Below, in pieces: positions 36,984 to 47,860 of a stretch of 64,000 bases of DNA; within the stretch, counting starts at the first letter, position 1, and each line of letters begins with the position of its first letter. The stretch spans positions 21,681,844 to 21,745,843 of the forward strand of contig CM068315.1 in assembly GCA_034766995.1 (NCBI GenBank). The letters are read 5' to 3'. The position numbers and the translations under genes are program-made. The notes under the pieces were generated by a model, which was given only the letters and a program-made list of their open reading frames with translations, was not told the DNA's origin and did not search any database. This DNA comes from Acanthacorydalis orientalis (taxonomy: Eukaryota > Arthropoda > Insecta > Megaloptera > Corydalidae).

Positions 36984-37200
36984 ATGTCCTCTCATATCGT
37001 CCTTAAAGACCACATTTGACATTAACTGTTTTCCACTTAATCTTAGCAATAAAACAGTACCTTAAAAGAAGGTATTTTGAATCTGATGATGAAATTCAAA
37101 CTGTTGTGATAAATGGGCTGGAAAACGAACGCCAGATTTCTTCACTAGCGGAAGAAACGTATTACACCTTGAATAGAATATATTAATGGCAATCATGTTC
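36984..37200 (+). pseudogene. Mariner transposase C-terminal fragment
   Basis: One frame with few stops reads RPHLTLTVFHLILAIKQYL and then KRRYFESDDEIQTVVINGLE. This fits the order of the third-Asp region (normally PDLAPSDYHLF) followed by the FESDEEV..AV..WL block of mariner C-termini. It resembles the split fragment at 43105-44225, which carries FESKDRVKAVVKD. No terminal repeats were identified. Confidence 0.55.
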
Positions 37201-37568
37201 AAAAATAAATTTATTCTTCGAAAAATTATATTCTAACTTTTTCCTTTTTATTACGTACAATATCTCGAACCACTAGTAGTTAAGATTTCCTGTGCTAAAC
37301 TGTTCACCTGACCCTTATATTTTCAATCCCATATATATGAAAATAAAAATCCTGGAATATTAACTGATAGAATTAAATTCATTAAAATTTGCCGATACAG
37401 AAATATTGTCAAAAATCTTAAAAGTGAGCAAGTACAGACCGAAGACTCCAATACTGAAAAATTTATCACCTGCCAAATATTTTCCAAATTTAACATTACT
37501 GGCTTCTTTTGAGAAGCAAATCTACCAGCAGAAATAAAACAGAAAAATCAAACAATAAATCCACAAAA

Positions 37569-37571
<3 letters not shown>
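37201..37571. other. AT-rich intergenic DNA
   Basis: Nothing recognisable. Confidence 0.5.
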
Positions 37572-37648
<77 letters not shown>

Positions 37649-37651
37649 ATA
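37572..37651. repeat. (TA)n microsatellite
   Basis: About 32 TA units followed by TGTA units. Confidence 0.96.
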
Positions 37652-38136
37652 GACTGATTTTTAGGCTTCTATACGAAAGTATTAAAAAATACGCAAAACT
37701 TAAAAAAAACTGTTATCCTCCATTTAGTATTTTAGTTTAATTGTATTTTAGCATTGAATTGAACTAGAATACTAAATAAAAAATAACATGATTTTCCTTA
37801 ACCTTTGCGCCCCCTTTTAATATTTCCAAGTGGAAGACTATATTGAATCATACTATATATGTATATATATATACACACACACATATAATATGAACAGACA
37901 ACTGTGTCTTATTTAAGTGAATCTTTAGGTGTAAAATGATATTATGTTGTATAAACTAAACTTCTTTCTATAATAAGATTCCTTTAATTGCACCATTCAC
38001 CGGTTGTAATAAAGTTTAATAACAATAATTGTTACCTTAGAGTTTGTGGTGCTAAATTGGATGCAGTAAATATAGTTTTATCTTTAAATAAACTTTTTAA
38101 TTGCAATTCATATAAAAAAGCTCTTCAATATTCTTA

Positions 38137-38138
<2 letters not shown>
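37652..38138. other. AT-rich intergenic DNA
   Basis: A short TA/CA microsatellite lies at 37853-37888. Nothing else was recognised. Confidence 0.5.
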
Positions 38139-38178
<40 letters not shown>

Positions 38179-38279
38179 GCACACACATACACACATTCAC
38201 ATACACACATGCACATACACACATACGCATACACACACACATTCACACACGCATACACACATGTATGTATGTATATATT
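38139..38279. repeat. Compound microsatellite (TA)n and irregular (CA)n
   Basis: TA units to about 38177, then roughly 85 bp of CACA/CATA/CATTCA mixture, ending in TGTA units. Confidence 0.94.
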
Positions 38280-38804
38280 TAAAAACTGAAACATTTTTGT
38301 TTCAATGAATAAATGTTGCATATAAAAATAATATATTCTATATAATCAGTAACTGATGGTAATACGAGACATTCCATTTTAACAATAACTTGTAAAATAA
38401 GTCCTGGTGTATTGGCACAAAATTTGTAAATTAACCTCTTAGATATGGAAGAATTTATATTAAAATATAAAATAAACAGTTGTAGTCAGAAATAGTACTT
38501 TTAATTCGAAAATAAAAATAGTATTGCAAATTACTATCTGCAACTTTGCTTTTGAAAATGATGTAAGTAAAACAACTGCTAAAAATGTTATGATCCAAAC
38601 GTATTACAAAAAACAAAACTGTTTGTTTTAACAATTTTGTTTTTTTCGAAACAAAATTGTTTTGAAAAAAACTAGCCCTTCGAACAGCAGCTTTTTTTAT
38701 TTGGCAAATTGAGATCATTTGTATAGTAGTTCAATAATAATCATATACTATAATAAAAAAAAAAAAACATTAATGGTGCTATTTCAACTTTTTACATTAT
38801 TCGA
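38280..38804. other. AT-rich DNA downstream of the transporter gene
   Basis: No feature was recognised. It may include 3' untranslated sequence if a distal polyadenylation site is used. Confidence 0.45.
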
Positions 38805-38810
38805 TTTATT
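38805..38810 (-). promoter_or_regulatory. Candidate poly(A) signal (AATAAA) of the transporter gene
   Basis: On the minus strand this reads AATAAA, 125-130 bp after the TAA stop of the transporter. It is the first canonical hexamer in a sensible position, but the AT-rich context makes chance matches likely. Confidence 0.45.
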
Positions 38811-38934
38811 ATTTTTAAAGGAATAAAGAATTATTTTTTTAAAAAATACATAAAGATAATTAAAAATCAGTGCCATAACTAAGCACTTAATGGATGAAAA
38901 AAATCAATTCAAATTGAAATATTGCAAGAACATG

Positions 38935-40235
38935 TTAAAGCACAGAGTACGAGTAGCGTCTACAGTTCGTGACGGTTTCTCGCAATTCGGTTTTCATCGC
39001 CGAATTGAAATTAATCAGAATGGCTTTAGTTCTATTTTCTCTTGCAAGCATACCTGAACTGGCGAGGACGACTTCCTGCATAGACACTGATCTCCGAAAC
39101 TTGTGGTTTACTAACGGTTCCATGTTCTGATCTTCATTCTTCGTTTGACAATTCCGTTCGACATCGTCGCTTTTAGGATTCCCGACATAACGCACGAGAC
39201 ACATATAAGTGGCACCGACGAACGGAGGTATACCAGCCAAAAGAAACGGTATTAGATACGAATCTAAGTTCTCATAGAGTAGAGTTGCAATTGGAGGACC
39301 GATAGTCAAAGGAATTGAACAGAAACCGAGGAGAAATCCAATCGCCTGCGAAGCGCCGTCTTTGCCACACAGTTCAAAAGCGATCGGTCCGAGAAGAGAA
39401 ATAAAACAACCATCGAACAAGCCGAGAACGAGTGAAATGAAAATTAGAACTGTAAAATAGCCGCTCAACGGTGTCAGAATCGCCATTGATCCGATACTGA
39501 CGAAGGAAATCTGCTGTAAGAGGATCTTATCTACACGAGGACTGTCGGCGATGTAACCGAATAGAAGTCGTCCGATGCCCGACGTCATACCCAAAGCCAT
39601 CACAGGCAGTTTTCCATCCTTCTTAGGAAATTTGATTTTGACAAACTTATACATATGCACGTAAGGGACAAAGTAACCGAACATTGCAACCGGGATCGCA
39701 GTCGTCCAAATGATATATTTTTTATTGCGCCATATATCCATATTAAGGATCTTTTTAATATTGATCGTCGAGCCCGACCGTTTGACTTTTTTAATCGGCT
39801 TGTCCATTGATTCGAGTGGTTTAAAGAAAAATGCGCACAACATGACACAAGTGACTAACAAAGAAATGATTCTCAGCGACACTTCGAGCCCTTTCGATGT
39901 GATAAGTACGTCGAGCACCATCGGCACAAATACAGTAAACAATGAACTTCCGGACGTAACGAAACCGTTGACGACGCCGAGGTACTTTTTGAAATAGTGA
40001 CCAAGTATAACGAGCGAAGGTGTATAAGCGAGAGATGCGCCAATTCCGTACATAATACTGTATGTCAGGAACAAGAAATTAACGTTGTACGTAAGGAACG
40101 AAGAAATGAACATGCCGCTCGATGCTAAAAAGCCGCCGATGAACGTTGTGAGTCGGATGCCGATACGGTCAATCAGAATCCCAGCTATTGGAGATACGAA
40201 GAACATCACACCGATCGTCAACGAGCCGACTAAAG
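38935..40235 (-). CDS. Monocarboxylate-transporter-like protein (SLC16/MFS), coding exon 2
   Basis: The second and last coding exon encodes residues 124-556. A splice acceptor TTATTTACAG lies just before 40235, and the first two bases CT complete a codon split in phase 1 by exon 1. The exon carries TM2-TM12: LVGSLTIGVMFFVSPIAG (TM2), the DRIGIRLTTFIGG loop and TM3, GIGASLAYTPSLVILGHYF (TM4), GVVNGFVTSGSSLF (TM5), TM6, a central cytoplasmic loop of about 30 residues rich in Lys, then TM7 (WTTAIPVAMFGYFVPYVHMY), TM8 with the family-typical GRLLFGYIAD, and TM9-TM12. A hydrophilic C-tail of about 80 residues follows and ends at TAA (38935-38937). The protein should move small monocarboxylates or aromatic and related metabolites across a membrane; the exact substrate cannot be read from the sequence. 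GC content is well above the flanking DNA and the frame is uninterrupted, so the gene is probably functional. Confidence 0.95.
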
Positions 40236-41450
40236 CTGTAAATAAATCGAAATATTAGAACATTAGTCTCCAAAATCCCCGACTCAGATTAACAATCATA
40301 GTTCAAAAATTAACTTTTCAATTAAAAATTAAATACATCAATATAATAGAATCTTTTGCATAGAGTTTCAAGAAAAACGGTTCAGTTAAGTATTTCATTT
40401 ACTGCGCATACGAAAATTATTTTGTTAAAAATCTCTGCAATTTTTGGTTGAAATAACGATGAAATTATTGTGTGTTTATCAAATAATTGAAATTTTGGAA
40501 AATAATAGAAGTACACATTTAAATTTAGTTTTCGACTATTTAGTGCTTCTTTACAACTTTTTTCGTAAACTGTAAGGACGAAACATTTACTACTCCTTAA
40601 AAAAGCATCTTTTGAATCGAAATTATTTACCAACACTTATCTGTGGTCAGCACTTCAATTTAAACTATTAAACTTAGTAAATTTTACGCGTGAGAAATTT
40701 CTTTCTTATAATATTTTTTTATGTAAAATTTTGTAAATTCTGTAAATGTAAAATATCTGCTAAAAGTCGCAATAAACAAAACTTTTATGAAAGAACAGAC
40801 AGTTTTATGTTGTAAAAAATACGTTATACAGTTAACAAATATCAAAAATAAAAAACTTATAAATATAATCCCAACATATTTACAAAACATTTTCAAAGCA
40901 ACTACTAAATGACTAATCTACCTAAATGACTAGTAGGTATTTAATGCCTCATGTAAAAAAAAACTATTTGTTGTCGGGTTTAAATATTACCATCAATATT
41001 ATTTAGTAATACAAATGATTTCATTTTTAAACTCCTTTATTATATATGAGCGATTTTTTACATTCTTTCTTTTGGGTAACTACAAAAAAAATCATAACGA
41101 TTGAAGTCTAGGAATAAGGTAGATGACATTACCTAAATACAAAGTGTTTGTGTTGAATTTGGTTAATGTAATAGATTAAGATTAATTGCAAAAAAATCAC
41201 CATTCCATTTAAAATTAGATGAAAATAAGGATTATTTATTTATTAGAAAATTGTTCGAATTTGGAAAATAATATTTTATTTCTTTAGCATCGTTATATTC
41301 TATTGTATTTCTTCATAGATCAAATTAGGTACGTTACACTAAATATTATAAAAAATATATAAGAGACGATTGTCCGCTGTTCATATTTTTTACAGATTTG
41401 CATTTTTTCAATTTATTTTGAAAAAAAAAACATTTAATAATAAATGCAAA

Positions 41451-41463
41451 TACATACATACAT

Positions 41464-41529
<66 letters not shown>

Positions 41530-41530
41530 A
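41451..41530. repeat. Compound microsatellite (TACA)n-(TA)n-(TG)n
   Basis: TACA units to about 41465, TA units from about 41469 to 41505, then TG units to 41530. Confidence 0.95.
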
Positions 41531-41858
41531 TTTATTTATGTTTTTACCTTCCTGAGAATAAAGGTCATATTCATATTTTTTAAGACACATCTGATCCTGA
41601 CAACTATCAAAATTATATAGAATGTATATGCTAGAAAAGAAGTTGTCCAAATCCTCCCAATACCATTTATACATGAAAATGTGGCGAATTTTATTGATAA
41701 AATATAAAAAAAAAATCGACTTCTTAACTTGGTATGAAATAATTTAATAAAATCAGATTCGAATTTGAAACTTATATATTCCTCTACTACAATGTGTAAA
41801 CTAGAAAATAATATACTTAAACACTTTCATGGCGGACATCTCATTTGCGTGACTTTGC

Positions 41859-41922
41859 CTGCCAGCGGTTTTCAGCAGGTATCACACATACGTAACTTCA
41901 ACTGCTAGCGATTTTCAGTAGG
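41859..41922. repeat. Direct repeat pair upstream of the piggyBac remnant
   Basis: Two 21-bp words, CTGCCAGCGGTTTTCAGCAG (from 41859) and CTGCTAGCGATTTTCAGTAG (from 41902), are spaced 43 bp apart. Each has short inverted ends (CTGC...GCAG and CTGCT...AGTAG). They lie about 140 bp before the piggyBac coding remnant and may be subterminal repeats of that element, which is an inference. Confidence 0.5.
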
Positions 41923-42059
41923 CGTTAGACGTATCTAAGATATCATTCTCGTGACAATATATACTGAACATGATATCTTATGTTTAATTCAAGTACAAGA
42001 CGAGAAAAAAATGACTTAATCCATCGCTAGAGATAAGTATAATCCTTCTACAGCATAAC

Positions 42060-43010
42060 AAATAAAATGAAAAGTTGGATTGACATTAGCAATGTAGAAA
42101 TGAGAAAAATTATTGGTATTATCATTCTGATGGGTTTTGTGAAAAATTCGGAGAAAAATGATTACCAGTGCATAGATCCATTAATTCATATACCAGTCTT
42201 CGGTGAAACAAAAAGCAGAGACAGATTCTGTCAGATATGGAGGTACTGGCACTTCATCAACAATGAAAATTGCAAAGACCGAACCTATATTAAACCGGTT
42301 CTTACTTATTTTCAAGAAAAATTTCGAATAGTATAACAACTAGAAAAAGAACTTTCCCTTGACGAAAGCATCATACCTTGAACGAGAAAACTCTCATTTC
42401 GAACACACAATCCAGCCAAAATCACAAAATACGGAATATTGGTACGCATGGTCTGCGAAAGTATCACAAGGTATATTTGCAATTTTGAAGTATATTGCGC
42501 ACAAGGATATACATTGAACACGACTATATTTTCATTATTAAACTCATTCGTAAATTTGTGGCATATTATAGTAATTATCCATATATCTATATAGACAATT
42601 ACTTTAACAGCTAAAAAAATATAAACTTAGAAGAAAACGCTACAATGTTCTGTAGAAAAAATAATGTCCTGGTGCAAGAGCATGGAAGAAGAAAAAAAGA
42701 TACTATATCAACAATACATTCATCAACAATACAAATAGAATTGCTATTACAAATCCCAAAAGGAACAAAACAAACCGACATCTGAAGTAGAATACGATAA
42801 ATACATGAAAGGTGTAGGTCGTACCGATCAATACCTCTTCAACTATGCAATTTTTCGAAAATGCAAAAAGGGGAATAAAATTAGTTATCATAAATGCGTT
42901 TTAGATCGATTGCTTCCGCCTGATCGACTTCAAAAAGTACATGCGAATAACCAAAGTCCCGCATCCGAAACACCAGCTGTGAAAGTATTAATACAATTTT
43001 TCCAAAATAT
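42060..43010 (+). pseudogene. piggyBac transposase pseudogene
   Basis: This is a decayed DDE_Tnp_1_7 transposase. The open part 42067-42336 reads WIDISNVEMRKIIGIIILMG, then SRDRFCQIWRYWHFINNEN, a hallmark of piggyBac proteins. It continues, after a 1-base shift, as LEKELSLDESIIP with the first catalytic Asp (an in-frame TGA replaces the following Trp), KLSFRTHNPAKITKYGI and CNFEVYCAQG. Then comes the second Asp site YIYIDNYFNS (about 42580-42610), and after a deletion EYDKYMKGVGRTDQYLFNYA (42790-42850). In that last block the normal GGVDxxDQ has become KGVGRTDQ, so one of the two Asp residues is lost. No intact terminal repeats were assigned to this copy. Confidence 0.88.
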
Positions 43011-43044
43011 AGTTCATACCCCTTTCCTATTTTGGTATACTTCA

Positions 43045-43046
<2 letters not shown>

Positions 43047-43093
<47 letters not shown>

Positions 43094-43100
43094 GTATATA
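43047..43100. repeat. (TA)n-(TGTA)n microsatellite
   Basis: TA units to about 43081 and TGTA units to 43100. Confidence 0.94.
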
Positions 43101-43769
43101 ACCCTGACCTCAAAGAAAGAGATTTTGAATCTAAAGATCGCGTTAACCCCTTGACAAACGAATTAATTGAAATTCGATATGACCAAAAAATACTATTTAT
43201 TTTTCAGCTTAACATTAGTGTAAGCTTAACAAAGAAAAGAATATTTATATATTGCTTAATATTATAATTCAATACTAATAACCAAAATTAATAAAGAATG
43301 ATTAAATAACAAATTAAACAATAATTTAATAGTCCTGTAGAGTGTGAAACTTTACGAAAAATTCTGGTAAATGTATTTGAAGTATTTGACATTATTTACA
43401 GTGCCAAATCGTTTCGTTTCTTATATCATTTCTTGAGCATACGTGACACATTTTTACAGAAAGCTGCTTTTAACTAGTGGAAGATATATGTTCAGAAAAA
43501 TGTGCCCTGACTCGAATAGTCCATTTGACTTTCACTATCACTTTCGTACAAATTCGAAACAGATATTTTAAGTGTGAGTTGGTGCAGCAAACATATGCAG
43601 ACCTTCTGTAATGTCAAACTGCACACACTTATTAATTTAATGGTAAGTGTATTTTATTTAGGAATGACTTAAGTAGACCATATTTTGAATTGTACTATAG
43701 ACTAACAAATATCTTAACCGATACGGTTTGTTGACAGCGCGAGAGACAGATGTGAAATTCGTCAATATA

Positions 43770-43876
43770 GACTGGCCAGCTACGATAGATGACATTCGCA
43801 TCGAGAGACTTTATAGACTATCCAGCTACAATAGATAAAGTTTGTATCGTATGCACTTACCAACTACGATTTTAAA
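43770..43876. repeat. 46-bp tandem repeat, about 2.3 copies, inside the TTAA element
   Basis: Units start GACTGGCCAGCTACGATAGA (43770) and GACTATCCAGCTACAATAGA (43816). A partial third unit (CTTACCAACTACGATTTTA) follows with the same period. Confidence 0.7.
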
Positions 43877-43964
43877 GTAATTTTTACTTCTGATACTGAA
43901 TACTTATATTCGGGTCTTAATAGACATGTTTCAGCGTTCGTTTCTACGGTTCACACTTTAACAC

Positions 43965-43967
<3 letters not shown>

Positions 43968-44015
<48 letters not shown>
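43968..44015. repeat. (TA)n microsatellite
   Basis: About 23 TA units flanked by CTGAATA on the left and TATTCAG on the right, so the whole block is palindromic. Confidence 0.95.
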
Positions 44016-44018
<3 letters not shown>

Positions 44019-44225
44019 GTTATATGTGTAATTATTACTTTCTAATATTTGTTTTGTAGCTGCACTAAAGCGACTAAAATCTGCGTGCGTCTTAAAGACG
44101 TCTTTGTATGTCAAGGGGTTAAGGCTGTAGTGAAAGATTGACTGGAAAAACAAATTTCAGATTTCTTCATTGACGAATTGGCAGAATTCTATTGACAATG
44201 GAACTAGCTATACTGTGAAATAAGT

Positions 44226-45555
44226 ACACCAATTTAAAGGTATTATTTGATATTTTCTTCATTTTTTATTTCATCCCAATATCTTAAACAACTCAAGAGT
44301 ATTATGAACTCGTGTATAAGAATTTTTGACCATCCCTTGTCCTTTTCCTAATTTATTTAATAATTCACAATTGATTACTTCTGATGAAATTCTCAAGCCT
44401 ATAAGTATTTGCTTTTAATGTCAAACTAGACGGAATATCTACCAATTGAATTTCCAAGTCTTGAAAATCTATCCATTTAAAAAAACAGTAAATTTAAATT
44501 CTCAAATACTGAAGGATTTGGATACTTAATTAAATTTACGGTTTCTTCAAAATTGAAAAAATACATAAATTTTAATGAAAGAATTAAAAGTATTCTTCGA
44601 TATTTTCAGAAGTATTTCGTGAATTTTACAAAATGTGGTTTTTCATCAATTTATAATATAGACCTATAAGATGTTTTGCTCGGAAAATATTTAGCATAAC
44701 TAGTTTTTACGATTAAATTGGTTAAAATTAATTAAACAGATGTCAAAATTTCTGATAAACTCAGACATGACATCTCTTTTTATTTATACTTAGGACATCA
44801 TTTATTATCAATTATTTTATTAATAAACTATTTTGCAAGTAATTATTAAGTCAATTTTATTTATACAAATTATAATTATACAAGTAAATGTTATTTTCAG
44901 TTAAAATTCATAAAAATCTAATTAATTGTTTCAGTGTTACTTTGCACTGACCTTAAATTAATTTACCATTGATGATCTATTAAATTTCCACAACGATAAA
45001 CCAAGCTATAAAAACAATATTATTTATTATATCATAAAAAAATCGAAATAAACACCAATAATAAATTTTATAATTTATTAATTCTCTCAATTACATTTGC
45101 AATGTTTTAAACTATTTTTATTTTCTTTTTTCGGTAAAATAGAACGCAATTTAAAGCAAATTATAAAAACAAAAAATATTTATATATTCAATAATAATCT
45201 GTGTAAATACGTTATCGAATATTTAGTATCCTTGTAAACCACGAACCAAATTAATAAAATGCCTTGCTCTAGTTAACTGATCCTATATTGATGTATTTTT
45301 TAATATACAGTTATCTATAAATCGACAAATTATATAAATAGCATTACCAAAAATATCATGTAAATAAAATTTTGTTTATTTCAAATAACTGATCTTAAAT
45401 ATGTGCATATCTCAAAAAAATATATGATACTAGTTTTCAGAAATTTTAAAAAATAAACCTTGACTATATCTTAAAACAGATTATGGTTTTACGCAATACG
45501 GAGATATACTTATATGTTGTTCATGATGAACTTATATCTATTAGTATGCATGTTT

Positions 45556-45558
<3 letters not shown>
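44226..45558. other. AT-rich intronic DNA
   Basis: Nothing recognisable. Confidence 0.5.

Positions 45559-45611
<53 letters not shown>
45559..45611. repeat. (TA)n microsatellite
   Basis: About 26 TA units. They abut the left end of the pogo-type MITE. Confidence 0.96.
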
Positions 45612-45615
<4 letters not shown>

Positions 45616-46004
45616 AGGACCGCCGTATTCACGAATAATACGTATCAAGACCTACTGAGGATAATAACGAGCCTATGTATAACTAGTTTTTCGTGTACAT
45701 ACATACCTATTATAAAGTTTAATTGATAAATTACGCAGAATAAGACATTACCAATATTAAATGATAAAATACATTGCACATTATTATAATTATGCTCTCT
45801 CTCTCTCGAATGGACAGGATTCTAGCGTTTTAGCTTAATCCGCAAGTAGCGATGGCGCAATGAAAAATATCTTGTACACACACAATTTAAATAAATTTTT
45901 ACATTTATTTTTTAAAAAATCGTTCATTTTTGAACTTTTTCATTAAATATTTTCGGGTCGTGATAAACCACGGATACCGAGTCCGCGAATATGGCGGTCC
46001 TACT
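45612..46004. repeat. pogo/Tigger-type MITE (393 bp)
   Basis: The left end CAATAGGACCGCCGTATTCA and the right end (reverse strand AGTAGGACCGCCATATTCGC) are inverted repeats that extend with mismatches for about 35 bp. The right arm continues GGACTCGGTATCCGTGG, a GC-rich type of end that resembles Tigger/pogo elements. The element is enclosed by TA tracts on both sides, as expected for TA target use. There is no coding potential. Confidence 0.75.
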
Positions 46005-46123
<119 letters not shown>

Positions 46124-46499
46124 CAAACGCACTACACATCGTATCACTATTCCATATTCCGTACAAAATGTATTTAGAAAATGTCTTTTTTAATTATACT
46201 TTCGGTTGATTTTTGTTAACATCGTGTAATGTACTCTGCTACTAACTTACAAGTTTCGGTTCTTGAAGCATGTCTTCACTTAACGATACTCTATCACAAT
46301 TCACAGACAATGGCTTAAGAACCAAAACTGGACAGAAGAATTCATCAGTTCAGAAAAGAATTTACTATTAGGTAGCAAATAAATTTGTTCTATTAATAAA
46401 TCTACAAAATTTAGGAAATAAAACGCCTCGTATCATAATATAGTTCTGATATTGTAAATATAAATATTAGAGAAATATTCTAAATATTAGAGACAATTG

Positions 46500-47858
46500 C
46501 TCAAGTTTCAAAGTGTACATGATTTTTCGACATAATCCTCTCGAATCACAATGTACTTACTCCAAAGTTTCTCCAGCTTAGCGATTCTCTCTCAGAACTA
46601 GGTTTCTTCGAGATCCTCAAAATAACTATTTACGGTCTCTATCAACTCTTTATTCGACCCAAATCGTTTTCCAGCCAAGAAAATTTTGAGTTTCATCAAT
46701 AAATAGAAGACCGGGAGAAACAAGTCAGGTGGATGTGAAATGATTTCAAACTTCAATTCGGCCATTTTTTACTAAGCAACAACGCTCGGATGAACCGATT
46801 CATTGACATGATGTAAGAACACTTTTTTTTGCAATTCTAGGATATTTTTCCGCGATCGCTGCCTTCAATTTCCCAAAAAGTGCTGCGTAGTATTATCCAG
46901 TAACTGTTTTTCCTCCTGAAGATCAAAAGAACTCTCTTCATATCCCAGAAAACTGACGCTATCACCTATCCAGCCAAGTGAACCGTCTTTACCTTTTTCA
47001 GTCATTTTACTGCATCTAGTCCACTGTTTTTATTGTGTTTTCGATTCTGATGTATAATGGTGTATCGAAGATTAATCCATGATCACAAAAAGTCACATGA
47101 AATCCAGTGGATTCTTCTTAAATAGTTCCAAGAAGTCGACTGATGTTCGCGTACGAATTCGTTTTTACTCTACAATGAGCGAACGCGGCATCCATCATCT
47201 TACGGAAAGTTTTTTCATACTTAATTTATTATGAAAAATGAAATGAGTTCGTTCAGTTGAGATGCCAGTCATCTACTATCTCACACACTTTCACTCACCT
47301 GTTTGGCAAAACCATATCGTGGACTTTATAGATGATTTTTGGCATGACAGCTATTCTCGAGCCTCCTGAGAGTAGTGTGCATCTTCGATGCTCGTACTGC
47401 CACGTTTAAATTCATTCACTCAAAGTCGAACGTAGGAAGGGCAAGATTTACCCAGTCTAGTTAATATTCCCTTATAGATTTCTTTCGCTGTTTTTTCTTC
47501 TAAACAAAGAACTAAATCACACCTTCAACTCAGATTTTATCCATTTTGCATTTTCGCATGAAACGTTTGTGTTAAAACAACTGCCAAACGAAGAACTAAA
47601 GGCGCATTAACTTGCAACTTCACATGTGTTAGTGAACGGATGAAACTATATGAAAACATATACAGCTGTTCCACTTTCCTTCAGTAAATACACGAACCAA
47701 GTTACTCTTTAAATCGTCCACGTAAGGTTAATTCACGTTTTATTTTCCCACATAAAAACAACTTCATGCGCTACTTCCGTGATATTCATTTTGACATTTA
47801 AAGATTTGATGAATATGAGATGAATTCACGACCCAAGTTACTCTTTAAACCGCCCTCG
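46500..47858 (-). mobile_element. Mariner transposon with duplicated terminal repeat, second copy
   Basis: The minus-strand left end CGAGGGCGGTTTAAAGAGTA (starting at 47858, TA outside) recurs about 120-130 bp inside the element (near 47725). Coding remnants on the minus strand in order: an HTH region (near 47440-47510), a first-Asp block (near 47060-47075), a second-site remnant of FHHD.A near 46815, and a C-terminal block near 46570-46690 containing KRFGSNKELIETVNSYFEDL-like sequence. The low-coordinate end stops near 46500 without a clear right terminal repeat. Many stops are present. It is the partner of 33213-34593 and 35140-35385. Confidence 0.82.
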
Positions 47859-47860
47859 TA

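Larger units (their letters stand above)
43147..44118. mobile_element. piggyBac-type non-autonomous element (972 bp) with TTAA target duplication
   Basis: The ends are inverted repeats, CCCCTTGACAAACG at 43147 and the mirror of CCCCTTGACATACAAAG ending at 44118. Both are flanked by TTAA (43143-43146 and 44119-44122), the target duplication specific to piggyBac elements. No transposase frame exists inside. It contains a 46-bp tandem repeat (43770-43876) and a (TA)n tract (43968-44015). It sits inside a mariner fragment, so the insertion is younger than that mariner. Confidence 0.88.
43105..44225 (+). pseudogene. Mariner C-terminal fragment split by a TTAA-flanked insertion
   Basis: The left part (43105-43142) reads DLKERDFESKDRV and the right part (from 44119) reads KAVVKD, a stop, then LEKQISDFFIDELAEFY. 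Removing the 43147-44118 insertion and one TTAA joins them in frame into the FES.EEVK.AV..WL...DFY block of a mariner transposase C-terminus. The flanks carry two in-frame stops, so the mariner was already old or has decayed since. Confidence 0.75.

Noticed and set aside
39710..39997. 95-codon plus-strand frame within the transporter exon
   Set aside because: It is antisense to exon 2 of the transporter, which is supported by its full set of membrane segments.
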